A stretch of 64,000 bases of DNA from Gammaproteobacteria bacterium. GTDB taxonomy: Bacteria > Pseudomonadota > Gammaproteobacteria > Pseudomonadales > Azotimanducaceae. Below the pieces are notes generated by a model. The model was not told the origin of the DNA, searched no databases, and saw nothing but the letters and a program-made list of their open reading frames with translations. Position 1 is the first letter of the stretch. Each line of letters begins with the position of its first letter. Both the position numbers and the translations under genes were made by a program. Where the stretch lies: positions 62,001 through 126,000 of the forward strand of contig JAPOYV010000046.1 in assembly GCA_026706385.1 (NCBI GenBank), given 5' to 3'. Positions 1-8,038 of this stretch are shown one piece after another.

Positions 1-422
1 TGTCCCACGACTTCGCGGCGCTGGCGACCTTGGCCGGCTACCCGGGCGAAACGGATCTGCTCATGGCGGTGGGCGTCGGCGATCAATTGGTGATCGACTT
101 GGTCAGGCTGCTTTCCAGCGCAGGCCCGGAGGACCTGGGAGCGGAGCCGCGAGAGCCCGGGGCCGGTACCGGGTCGTTCCACGGGTTCGTCGTGTGCGGC
201 AACGATCGCGACGGCTTGCTCCGCGACATCACCAGTGCCGTCGCCGAACGGTCGATTTCGGTCGTGGCCGCGAACGCTCGCGTCGACGTCGCGACGCAAA
301 CCGCGACCATCACCATGGAACTGCACGTCGACGAGCTGTCCCAACTCGCCCAGGCCGTGGACGACATCCAGCGCATCCCCGACGTACTCACCGTGCGACG
401 CAAGCGGGCGGACGACGACTAG
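1..422 (+). CDS. RelA/SpoT family (p)ppGpp enzyme, C-terminal end (5' partial)
   Basis: This is the tail of a bifunctional-type (p)ppGpp synthetase/hydrolase; the catalytic part lies before the window. The frame is open from base 3 and stops at TAG 420-422. The first third looks like the end of the helical linker. From about base 174 it encodes an ACT domain (starts FHGFVVCGNDRDGLLRDIT, ends IPDVLTVRRK), the regulatory domain that closes RelA and SpoT. Whether it is RelA or SpoT cannot be decided without the hydrolase and synthetase residues. It is followed by adk on the same strand after 96 bases. Confidence 0.8.
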   Translation, partial: SHDFAALATLAGYPGETDLLMAVGVGDQLVIDLVRLLSSAGPEDLGAEPREPGAGTGSFHGFVVCGNDRDGLLRDITSAVAERSISVVAANARVDVATQTATITMELHVDELSQLAQAVDDIQRIPDVLTVRRKRADDD

Positions 423-479
423 GCGCGTTCGCGACGCGGACGCGCGCATCGTCGAAGACCCCGGCCACTGCGGCTTGGG

Positions 480-485
480 TACAAT
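480..485 (+). promoter_or_regulatory. Candidate -10 box for adk
   Basis: TACAAT lies 33 bases before the adk start and matches the sigma-70 -10 consensus at five of six bases. No good -35 box is visible 16-18 bases upstream, so this is tentative. Confidence 0.35.
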
Positions 486-518
486 CGGTGTCCATCGCCT
501 TTTCGGTTTCGCCTCTCC

Positions 519-1175
519 ATGAGACTGATCCTGTTGGGCCCTCCCGGTGCAGGAAAGGGGACCCAGGCGGCTTTCGTCTGCCGCAAGCTTGTCGTTCCGC
601 AGATTTCCACCGGGGAGATGCTGCGTTCCGCCATCGCCGCAAGGACTCCACTCGGCCTGCAGGTTCAGCGGGTGATGGACGCGGGCGAACTCGTCGCCGA
701 CGACACCATCGTCGACCTCGTGAAGCAGCGAATCCTGGCGGACGACTGCGAAAACGGTTTCCTATTCGACGGATTCCCGCGCACGATTCCCCAGGCCGAA
801 GCGCTGGCCGAGGCCAACATCGCCATCGACCACGTCCTCGAGATCCGCGTCCCCGACGACATCGTCGTCATGCGGATCTCGGGACGTCGCGTGCACGAAG
901 CCAGCGGGCGCACCTACCACGTGCGTTTCAACCCCCCGCGCGTCGAAGACACCGATGATCATACCGGTGAGGCGCTCATCCAACGCGACGACGACCGGGA
1001 AGACACGGTTCGCGAACGTCTACGGGTCTATCGCCAACAGACGCAACCGTTGGTCGGTTTCTACCGCGGACGCGCAGCGTTGGGCGAGATGGCGTTTTCC
1101 GTCATCAACGGCGCCGCCACGGTCGGGGAAATAGAACGCGAAATCAGCCGCGTCCTGCGTCTTCCGGCGGACTAG
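519..1175 (+). CDS. adk: Adenylate kinase
   Basis: Catalyses reversible phosphate transfer between ATP and AMP in the cytoplasm, balancing adenine nucleotides. The 218-residue protein opens with the P-loop GPPGAGKGT (residues 7-15), carries the AMP-site motif FDGFPRT (83-89) and has a long LID insert beginning [13 protein letters not shown], the long bacterial form. The LID lacks the four-cysteine zinc site. Length and motif order match E. coli Adk closely. The ATG start puts the P-loop at the usual distance from the N terminus. Confidence 0.97.
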   Translation: MRLILLGPPGAGKGTQAAFVCRKLVVPQISTGEMLRSAIAARTPLGLQVQRVMDAGELVADDTIVDLVKQRILADDCENGFLFDGFPRTIPQAEALAEANIAIDHVLEIRVPDDIVVMRISGRRVHEASGRTYHVRFNPPRVEDTDDHTGEALIQRDDDREDTVRERLRVYRQQTQPLVGFYRGRAALGEMAFSVINGAATVGEIEREISRVLRLPAD

Positions 1176-1307
1176 AAGACCAAGCGGTACCACGCGATTT
1201 CAAGAACCAGGCAAGGCCCCAAAGGACAAGCGCCACCCCATATGCAGCCATTGCCAGAATCCAATATGATTTCCGTACTCCAACGAGGCACGCGTGAGGA
1301 GACGCAG

Positions 1308-2237
1308 ATGGCGCGAGCGAAGTCGAAAGCCGAACGCACTTCCGCCAAGACCAGCCCGACCGGGGACAAGCCACCGGCCAAAAAAAGGCGTGGCCGACCG
1401 CCCAAAAGCCAAGCGAGTAGTACCGTCGCGAAAAAGACACCAACCAACGGCCGAAGGAAACGCCGCGTCGGTCGACCGCCGAAATCGCAAGCCGCGAAGG
1501 CCACCAAGGCGACCGCAAAATCCACACGAAAGACATCGGCCAAAACGGCGACCAAGAAGCGTGTCGGTCGTCCGCCGAAAACCGCCGCCGCGAAGGCGAA
1601 AGCCACACGCCGGACCACTACGGCCAAGAAGCGCGTTGGCAGGCCGCGGAAAACCGTCGCCGCGGACGACGGTCGCCGCATCCCCGTTTCCGCCGCAACG
1701 ACGCGCGCGCTCGCCGCCGCATCCCGCGCCTCGGACGCGTTGAAAAAAGAACGCGGCGCACTTGCGGACGCGGTGGATGCCTCGGCCGCAGCGCGCACGA
1801 AGGCCCGCGCTTCGGGCCAAAAGCGCGACAAGACATTCGCAAAGAAAGCGCGCCAGAAGGTTCAGCGAATCACCGAGAAGGTCTCCGTGCGGCGTACCGC
1901 GGCGCGGGAGGCCAAGGCCGATGTGGCGAAACTCAAGGCGCAGGATCTTCTCGATGCCCGCATGAACAACATCGAAGTTCGACTCCGGCGCGCCGAGGAA
2001 GCGGCAACCGAGCGGATTGCGGCGAAGCTGGAGCGGCAAACCGAGAAGTTCCGTGCTGCCACGTTGGAACGGCTCGACAAGGTCGAAGCGCGCAAGAGCA
2101 AAAAGCGCACCCGCAAAGCGGAGTCGGATCGTGCCGCGCTGCGGCGCAAGTTCCAGGCGACGGTGCAAGCGGCCGACGATGCCCTGATGCCCAAGGAGCG
2201 CAAGAAACGCCGACGCAGAAGGACGCGCTCCGCCTAG
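1308..2237 (+). CDS. AT-hook, histone H1-like DNA-binding protein
   Basis: A 309-residue Lys/Arg/Ala-rich protein, probably a nucleoid or DNA-bending protein. Four AT-hook cores (GRPPK or GRPRK) lie at about residues 29, 55, 87 and 111, each with basic flanks and linked by Ala/Lys/Thr-rich spacers. Residues 130-290 are rich in A, E, K and R with heptad-like spacing, likely a long helix or coiled coil. It ends in a basic tail. The start is the ATG at 1308 because GAGGAG sits just upstream; an in-frame ATG at 1242 has no such site. The DNA-binding role is inferred from composition and AT-hooks; targets are unknown. Confidence 0.75.
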   Translation: MARAKSKAERTSAKTSPTGDKPPAKKRRGRPPKSQASSTVAKKTPTNGRRKRRVGRPPKSQAAKATKATAKSTRKTSAKTATKKRVGRPPKTAAAKAKATRRTTTAKKRVGRPRKTVAADDGRRIPVSAATTRALAAASRASDALKKERGALADAVDASAAARTKARASGQKRDKTFAKKARQKVQRITEKVSVRRTAAREAKADVAKLKAQDLLDARMNNIEVRLRRAEEAATERIAAKLERQTEKFRAATLERLDKVEARKSKKRTRKAESDRAALRRKFQATVQAADDALMPKERKKRRRRRTRSA

Positions 2238-2260
2238 AACGAGGGCAAGCCCCTCGCGCT
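2237..2260. repeat. REP-like palindrome between convergent genes, terminator-like
   Basis: CGAGGGC-AA-GCCCCTCG can fold into a GC-rich hairpin in the gap between the AT-hook gene and moeA, and it touches the moeA stop codon. Its right half (GCCCCTCGCGCT) is the same as the core of the repeats at 38981-39020 and 40031-40072. There is no U-run, so Rho-independent termination is possible but not clear. Confidence 0.55.
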
Positions 2261-3491
2261 AGTGCGCCGGCACCGGGTGGCCGGCGTCCGCCGCCAGCAG
2301 CAGAACGTCGACCCAGTCGCCCGCGACCAGGTCGCCGGTGGCCTCATCGATGACGACGAGCGCGTTCGCATTGGCGAATGTCGCCAGCCGATTGGAACCC
2401 TGGTCGCCGGTGATCGAGACGACCAAGCCGTCATCCGTTCTGCGCACGACTCCGCGCATGTATTCACGGCGGCCTACCGAATGTCGAACGCCTTCGGCCA
2501 TGCGCGCCCGAAATGTCAATGGCGGCTCGGGCACGGTGCCCCCGAGCGCATCCACCGCCGGTGCCACGAACAATAGGTACGTGACGATCGTCGACACCGG
2601 GTTGCCCGGCAAACCGAAGAACAGCGCATCGCGAATGCGCCCCACCGCCAACGGCTTGCCCGGCTTCAGCGCAATGCGCCAGAAGTCCACGTGGCCGATC
2701 TCGGCGACCACGTCCTTGACGTAGTCCGCCTCGCCGACCGACACGCCGCCGCTGGTGACAACGACGTCGGCAGCTTCCGACGCGTCGCACAACGCGCCGC
2801 GGATCGCGCCACGGTCGTCCGGTAGACGCCCGAAGTCGATCACGGTCGCGGCCTTTTCCCGGAGCAGCATGGAAACCGAGAATCGGTTCGAATCGTAGAT
2901 CTGGCCAGCCCCGAGAGGCGCCCCGGGTTCTGCGAGTTCGTCCCCGGTTGAGAAAACCGCGACGCGAACCCTTCGGTTCACGAGGATGCGGGCGACGCCG
3001 CAAGCGGCGAGCCAGCTCAGGTGGTAGGTATTCAGCCGCGTGCCAGCCGTGCACAGGGGCTCGCCGGAGCGCACATCATGGCCCCGGCGACGCACATGTT
3101 GGAGCGGCTTGACCGGTGCATCGGACGTCACCGTGTGGTCGTCGCCCGTCACATCCTCCTGCAGGACGACCGCGTCCGCGCCTCGCGGCATCACGGCCCC
3201 GGTGAAGACGCGGATGGCGGTCCCCGCCGAGACCGACGTCTTCGCCGGATGACCGGCCAGACTGGCATCGACCACCCGCCAGGTCTTGCGGCCGCCGCCG
3301 TCCAAACCCGCGCCATCGACAGCGTATCCGTCCATCGCCGACGCATCGAACGGCGGCAAGTCCACGGGTGCCGGAATCGTCTCAGCAACGATGCGTCCGC
3401 GCGCATCGGCGAGGTCGACCTCCTCGCGTTCGCCAACCGCGTGAACGAGCCCGTGCAGACGTCGGATGGCGACATCGACATTTAGTAGCAT
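2259..3491 (-). CDS. moeA: Molybdopterin molybdenumtransferase MoeA
   Basis: Inserts molybdate into adenylylated molybdopterin, the last general step of molybdenum cofactor synthesis. The 410-residue chain has the family order. An N-terminal part holds PFDASAMDGYAV. The MoCF-binding domain holds STGDEL, GQIYDSN and SGGVSVGEADYV, then LKPGKPLAVG and FGLPGNPVS. A C-terminal beta domain ends it. The ATG at 3491 gives the usual length, although the frame stays open to 4049 across tsaB. The start codon is only 6 bases from that of the divergent tsaB, so each promoter must lie inside the other gene or the true start is internal. Confidence 0.93.
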   Translation of the reverse strand: MLLNVDVAIRRLHGLVHAVGEREEVDLADARGRIVAETIPAPVDLPPFDASAMDGYAVDGAGLDGGGRKTWRVVDASLAGHPAKTSVSAGTAIRVFTGAVMPRGADAVVLQEDVTGDDHTVTSDAPVKPLQHVRRRGHDVRSGEPLCTAGTRLNTYHLSWLAACGVARILVNRRVRVAVFSTGDELAEPGAPLGAGQIYDSNRFSVSMLLREKAATVIDFGRLPDDRGAIRGALCDASEAADVVVTSGGVSVGEADYVKDVVAEIGHVDFWRIALKPGKPLAVGRIRDALFFGLPGNPVSTIVTYLLFVAPAVDALGGTVPEPPLTFRARMAEGVRHSVGRREYMRGVVRRTDDGLVVSITGDQGSNRLATFANANALVVIDEATGDLVAGDWVDVLLLAADAGHPVPAH

Positions 3492-3497
3492 CGCGGA

Positions 3498-4109
3498 ATG
3501 AACCTGCTCGCAATCGACACGACGACCGACGTGTGCGCGCTCGCCGTCTATCGACAAGATCGATGGTTCGAGCATAACCGCTTCGCGCCGCGCCTGCATA
3601 ACCGCCACGTCCTGTCGATGGTCGACAGCGTCCTGGACGCAGCCGGGATAACGGCCCTGGACCTCGACCGGATCGCCTTCGGTGCCGGGCCCGGATCGTT
3701 CACCGGTGTGCGCATTGGCGCAGCCGTGTCGCAAGGGATCGCGCTGGCTTGCGACGCCAAGCTCATCCCCATCGCCAACTCCGCAGTGGCGGCCGAGGCG
3801 CTGCGTCGCATCGGCGGCGTGCGCGGCGCGGTCGACATAGTGCGCGCATCGAGACCGGGATGGTGCTATCGCGCACGCTATGAACTCAGCGATACCGGAG
3901 TGCGCTGCATCGACTTCGATCGGCTCATCGCCGCTGGCGAGGCCGAAGACAACACCCTCGACGCCGATGCGCTTCCGGTTTCCGCCCACCTCGTCGGCAC
4001 ACTCGCGTTGCGGAATCTCGACGACGCCGTGGCCCCCGCCTTCGCGCAACCGTACTACGTCGACGGCGACAGTCCTTGGCGGCCAACGGAATCGGGATCG
4101 AACGGCTAG
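3498..4109 (+). CDS. tsaB: tRNA threonylcarbamoyladenosine synthesis protein TsaB
   Basis: Partner of TsaD and TsaE in making t6A at position 37 of ANN-decoding tRNAs. The 203-residue protein has the ASKHA-fold N terminus (NLLAIDTTTDVCALAVY) and the hallmark GAGPGSFTGVRIG near residue 70. Its C-terminal half is short and variable, as in other TsaB proteins. It diverges from moeA and overlaps the 3' end of plsB by 4 bases tail to tail. Confidence 0.93.
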   Translation: MNLLAIDTTTDVCALAVYRQDRWFEHNRFAPRLHNRHVLSMVDSVLDAAGITALDLDRIAFGAGPGSFTGVRIGAAVSQGIALACDAKLIPIANSAVAAEALRRIGGVRGAVDIVRASRPGWCYRARYELSDTGVRCIDFDRLIAAGEAEDNTLDADALPVSAHLVGTLALRNLDDAVAPAFAQPYYVDGDSPWRPTESGSNG

Positions 4110-6496
4110 CCGCGTTCCAGGGCTTGGCGCAAATCGACCGCAATGACGCCTTGCGCGGCGCGCACGATCTCCGTAACACGTTCGTCGAAAACCAGCTTGC
4201 CGGCGTTGTTCTGCACCACGCCGGATTCCGTCATGTGCTGAAGGAAACCGTCAATCAGACGGGTATCGGAAAACTCCGGCGCATTCAATCCGTATAGGCG
4301 CGAAATGCGTCGTGCCGTTGCCGTCCAGTCGCCTAGCAAGGTCGTCCGGTCGATGCTCCCGGAGCCGGCTCGGCACAGCAACGAGATACAGATGTAGAAC
4401 CGTTCCAGGACCGGCATGACGGCGTTCGCTAGCAATCTCAGCCGGAATCGTGCACCCGGATCACGCGGCGCGACGAACGCATTCCCGCGCAATTCGGCAA
4501 GTCCTTCCGACCGCAGATGATCCAGCCAACGGTCCACATCGTCCGAGCCGTCGGTTTGCACTTCGTGCTCCACGTACGGGTACACGGCTTTGAACAAGCG
4601 ATTGATGTCCGCTCGGCGGATACCCATGCGCCGGTTGACCAATAGGCAGGCGACGAATGCGGGCGCTGCCAACACGTGGAGCACGTTGTTTCGATACCAG
4701 GTCATCAAGACGGCGGTGAACTCGTCGTGGCTCAAAACCTGTCCATCCGTGCCAGCCGCCGACGCGGCACCGGTGTCGCGGTTCAATAGCCCGAGTTTTT
4801 CCACGTGTCGGACGACATCCTCGGCCGGCATGTCCGTCACGCGATAGTCGTGGTGCGATGCGTCGCGCTCGATGAGGTTCCTGTACAAGTCGACCTGTTC
4901 GATCAGCGCCGACTCGTCGATGGCTTGGCGCGGCATCGACAAGGTTGTCAATGCGACGAGGTTCGTCGCATTCAGGTAGGCGCAAGCATTGATTCCGCGA
5001 CCGATCCGCGCACCGAGAACGCGTGCCGGACGTTCCGTACCATCGTCGAGCAATCCGTCCAACGAGATGGGTTTGCCGAAGCACAACTGCGCGCTACCGA
5101 ACGATTGCCGCACCATTCTCAAGTTCCGGAATAGACCGGAAACCGACTCGCTTTGCTTCGCCGCACCGCGCAGCTCATCGACGTAGCTCGCCGCCTCGAC
5201 AAGCTTGTCGTAGCCGACGTAGACCGGCACGAAGACGATGGGCCTCGGCAGGCCCCGGCGGTAGGCATCGATCGTCATCTGCAGGACGCCGGTGCGTGCG
5301 GGAAGCAGTCTCCCGGTGCGCGTTCGACCCCCTTCGACGAAGTACTCCACCGCATGCCCGCGGCGAAACACCTGGTAGATGTATTCCGAGAATACGGCGC
5401 TGTAGAGCCTGTCACCAGAAAACCGCCGACGCATGAAGAACGCACCGCCGCCCCGCAACACGCCCCCCACGATCGGCAGATCGAGATTGTCGCCGGCGGC
5501 CACGTGGGGGACCATGAAACCGCGATGGAATAGCACGTACGAGAGCAGCAAGTAGTCGATGTGCGAGCGGTGGCACGGCGTGTAGACCACCGTGTGGGTC
5601 TCGGCCAACGCCGCGACTCGCTCGAGCCCATGCACCCGGATGCCGTCGTAGATGCGATGCCAGAACCACGTCAACGCCACGTCGAGAAAGCGCAGCGTCA
5701 GGTAGGACAGATCGGCGGCAATCGTGTTCGCGGCCTTGCGTGCCGACTTCAATGCCGCGCTCCCGTCGTCATTCGCCGCCTCGGCTTCGATCGCCGCCGT
5801 CACCTGGGGCGACCGGAGGATCAACTCCACGAGCGTACGCCTATGCGACAGGTCCGGCCCCAGGGTTGCCACCTTCTGGTTGCGGAACTTCGTGCGCAGC
5901 AGCCGCGCCGTACGCCTGGCAGCCAACTCCGGCGATGGGCTTTGAGTGCTCGCCCTTCGCCCGTCGAGCTGCGCATTGGCGCCCCCCGGCCAAGGCAACG
6001 GTTCACCGAAATGGACGATGATATCGCCGCGGTTGAGGAGCAGGACGATGAACCTGCGAAAGCGGGACGACACCGCCCATCCTTCCGAGAACAGGGAACG
6101 GATCAGCGACCGTTCCTTGTTCGCCGCGCGACCCCAGAACATGGATACGGGGACCAGCGCCAAGCCGGTATCGGCATCGGCGAGCTTGGTTTCCAGGCGC
6201 AGCAGCCGGGGCGGCAACGTACGCATGGTATTGCGCCGCCAAACCCCGGCCGGCCGGTTCAGGAAGAAGAACCGCTGCGCCTCGTCTAGGTCCTCCAACG
6301 CCGACATCGGCGAGCGCCAGCCGCGCTGTGCGGCCACGATGTCGAGCAGCACGACGTCTGTCAGCGACCGCGACGACAAGGCGTAGACGACCTCTTCGTC
6401 TGGGGGTTCCTCGCGGCCGATCAGGGTTGGTCGGGCCCAGATGCGAACGAGGCGACGCACCAGGCCGTAGTTCAACCGTCTCAAGACTGCCTGCAC
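4106..6496 (-). CDS. plsB: Glycerol-3-phosphate 1-O-acyltransferase PlsB
   Basis: Membrane-associated enzyme that acylates the sn-1 position of glycerol-3-phosphate, the first step of phospholipid synthesis. At 796 residues it matches the long gammaproteobacterial PlsB. The catalytic HX4D motif is HRSHID at residues 309-314, almost the E. coli position. Further acyltransferase blocks include EYFVEGGRTRTG and PIVFVPVYVGYDKLVE. The N-terminal ~250 residues are the usual PlsB extension. It is transcribed away from the amidase gene. Confidence 0.96.
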   Translation of the reverse strand: MQAVLRRLNYGLVRRLVRIWARPTLIGREEPPDEEVVYALSSRSLTDVVLLDIVAAQRGWRSPMSALEDLDEAQRFFFLNRPAGVWRRNTMRTLPPRLLRLETKLADADTGLALVPVSMFWGRAANKERSLIRSLFSEGWAVSSRFRRFIVLLLNRGDIIVHFGEPLPWPGGANAQLDGRRASTQSPSPELAARRTARLLRTKFRNQKVATLGPDLSHRRTLVELILRSPQVTAAIEAEAANDDGSAALKSARKAANTIAADLSYLTLRFLDVALTWFWHRIYDGIRVHGLERVAALAETHTVVYTPCHRSHIDYLLLSYVLFHRGFMVPHVAAGDNLDLPIVGGVLRGGGAFFMRRRFSGDRLYSAVFSEYIYQVFRRGHAVEYFVEGGRTRTGRLLPARTGVLQMTIDAYRRGLPRPIVFVPVYVGYDKLVEAASYVDELRGAAKQSESVSGLFRNLRMVRQSFGSAQLCFGKPISLDGLLDDGTERPARVLGARIGRGINACAYLNATNLVALTTLSMPRQAIDESALIEQVDLYRNLIERDASHHDYRVTDMPAEDVVRHVEKLGLLNRDTGAASAAGTDGQVLSHDEFTAVLMTWYRNNVLHVLAAPAFVACLLVNRRMGIRRADINRLFKAVYPYVEHEVQTDGSDDVDRWLDHLRSEGLAELRGNAFVAPRDPGARFRLRLLANAVMPVLERFYICISLLCRAGSGSIDRTTLLGDWTATARRISRLYGLNAPEFSDTRLIDGFLQHMTESGVVQNNAGKLVFDERVTEIVRAAQGVIAVDLRQALERG

Positions 6497-6577
6497 TCTG
6501 AGGGCATCCAGCCTAAAACACAGACTTTACACGCGTATCGGGTAGGCTGACGAAAGTCCACCAACTCAAACGCTGAC

Positions 6578-8029
6578 GTGGCGAGCCTAGCCTCTGACAT
6601 CACACAACTCGGTGCCCTTGCGCTTGCAAGGGCGATTCGCGACGGCCGCTGTACGGCCGTCGAGGCGGTGCGTGCCCATCTCGACCGGATCCGAGCGTTC
6701 GACCGCGACACGCCGCGACTCAACGCCGTGCTCGAGACCAACCCCGCCGCGCTCGCCACAGCCGCCGAACTGGACGCGCGGCAGGCCCGGACCGGCCCCA
6801 TCGGCCCGCTCCACGGCGTCCCGGTGCTGATCAAGGCGAACATCGATACCACCGACGCCATGGCGACAAGCGCCGGCTCGCGAGCGCTCGCCAACCACCG
6901 GGCACAGCGCGACGCGCCCGCGATCAGCCGGCTGCGCGCGGCCGGGGCCGTCCTGATGGGCACGACCAACCTGTCCGAGTGGGCCAACTTTCGCTCCGCC
7001 CATTCGATCGACGGCTGGAGCAGCCTCGGCTGTCAGACCCGCAACCCGTACCGGCTCGATCGCAGCCCGTCCGGATCCTCAAGCGGCTCCGCCGTCGCCG
7101 TGGCCGCGCGGCTCGCACCCCTGGCGGTGGGTACCGAGACGGACGGGTCCATCGTCTCGCCGGCGAGCGTCAACGGGGTGGTCGGCATCAAACCGACGTC
7201 CGGCGTCGTCGACGCTCGCGGCATCATCCCCATCGCGGCGAGCCTGGATACGGCCGGGCCGTTGGCGCGCACCGTGCGCGACGCGGGTGCGTTGCTCGCC
7301 GCGATGGCAAAGCCCACCGCGCCGCTCCTGCCCGCGGCCGCGCTCGACAACGCGTCACGGCCACTACGGGGCGTTCGGATCGGCGTCTTGCGCGGCTTCG
7401 GCACGGCCGCCTGGCCACGACAACTGGAGACGGCAATCGCCGTGCTCAGCGAGCTCGGCGCGGACGTTGTCGACCCGGTGGCCATCACGGTCGACGAGGG
7501 ATGGCGGGACGCCGAACGCCTGCTGCTGTTGCACGAGTTCAACGTCGGATTGAACAACTACCTGAGTCGGCACCAGACGGGCCTGGCCAATCTAGGCGAG
7601 TTGGTCGCCTACAACGAAGCGCACGCTGCCGAGGTGATGCCGGTCTTCGGCCAGGATCTCCTCGAAGCCGCTGCCAGCGCCACCCTGGATCAACACGCCT
7701 ACGCCGCCGTGCGGCAGTCGTGCATCGGCGCGATGCGGCGTGGACTGGCGAATGCGTTTGCCGCGCGCGAACTGGGCTTTATCCTGGCCCCCGCCGACGG
7801 GCCAGCGCGGAAGATCGACCACCCCAACACACCGACGATCAGCAGTTCTTCCATCGCCGCGCTCAGCGGGTATCCAAGCCTCGCCTTGCCGTGGACGCTT
7901 ATCGATGGTCTACCCATGGCCGTTGCGCTCATCGGCGAGCGTTTCACCGAGCTCGCGCTCCTGGCCACGGCGATCGCATGCGAGACGACACGAGGGCCGT
8001 TCCCGACACCGACCTACGAGCCTTCTTGA
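6578..8029 (+). CDS. Amidase signature family amidohydrolase
   Basis: A 483-residue enzyme that probably hydrolyses a carboxylic amide; the substrate is not known. The Ser-cisSer-Lys triad of the family is visible: Lys86 in VLIKANIDT, a serine in PSGSSSGSA (about 169) and the nucleophile Ser191 in GTETDGSI. The start is GTG at 6578. It stands alone between plsB and the convergent gspD, without gatC or gatB, so it is more likely a free-standing amidase than GatA. Confidence 0.85.
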   Translation: MASLASDITQLGALALARAIRDGRCTAVEAVRAHLDRIRAFDRDTPRLNAVLETNPAALATAAELDARQARTGPIGPLHGVPVLIKANIDTTDAMATSAGSRALANHRAQRDAPAISRLRAAGAVLMGTTNLSEWANFRSAHSIDGWSSLGCQTRNPYRLDRSPSGSSSGSAVAVAARLAPLAVGTETDGSIVSPASVNGVVGIKPTSGVVDARGIIPIAASLDTAGPLARTVRDAGALLAAMAKPTAPLLPAAALDNASRPLRGVRIGVLRGFGTAAWPRQLETAIAVLSELGADVVDPVAITVDEGWRDAERLLLLHEFNVGLNNYLSRHQTGLANLGELVAYNEAHAAEVMPVFGQDLLEAAASATLDQHAYAAVRQSCIGAMRRGLANAFAARELGFILAPADGPARKIDHPNTPTISSSSIAALSGYPSLALPWTLIDGLPMAVALIGERFTELALLATAIACETTRGPFPTPTYEPS

Positions 8030-8038
8030 GCGTCGGTC

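Noticed and set aside
1242..1307. 22-residue N-terminal extension of the AT-hook protein
   Set aside because: No Shine-Dalgarno before ATG 1242, while GAGGAG precedes ATG 1308, and the extension lacks the basic composition of the rest.
3492..4049. N-terminal extension of moeA across tsaB
   Set aside because: The extra 186 codons look like reverse-translated tsaB and would make MoeA far longer than the family.
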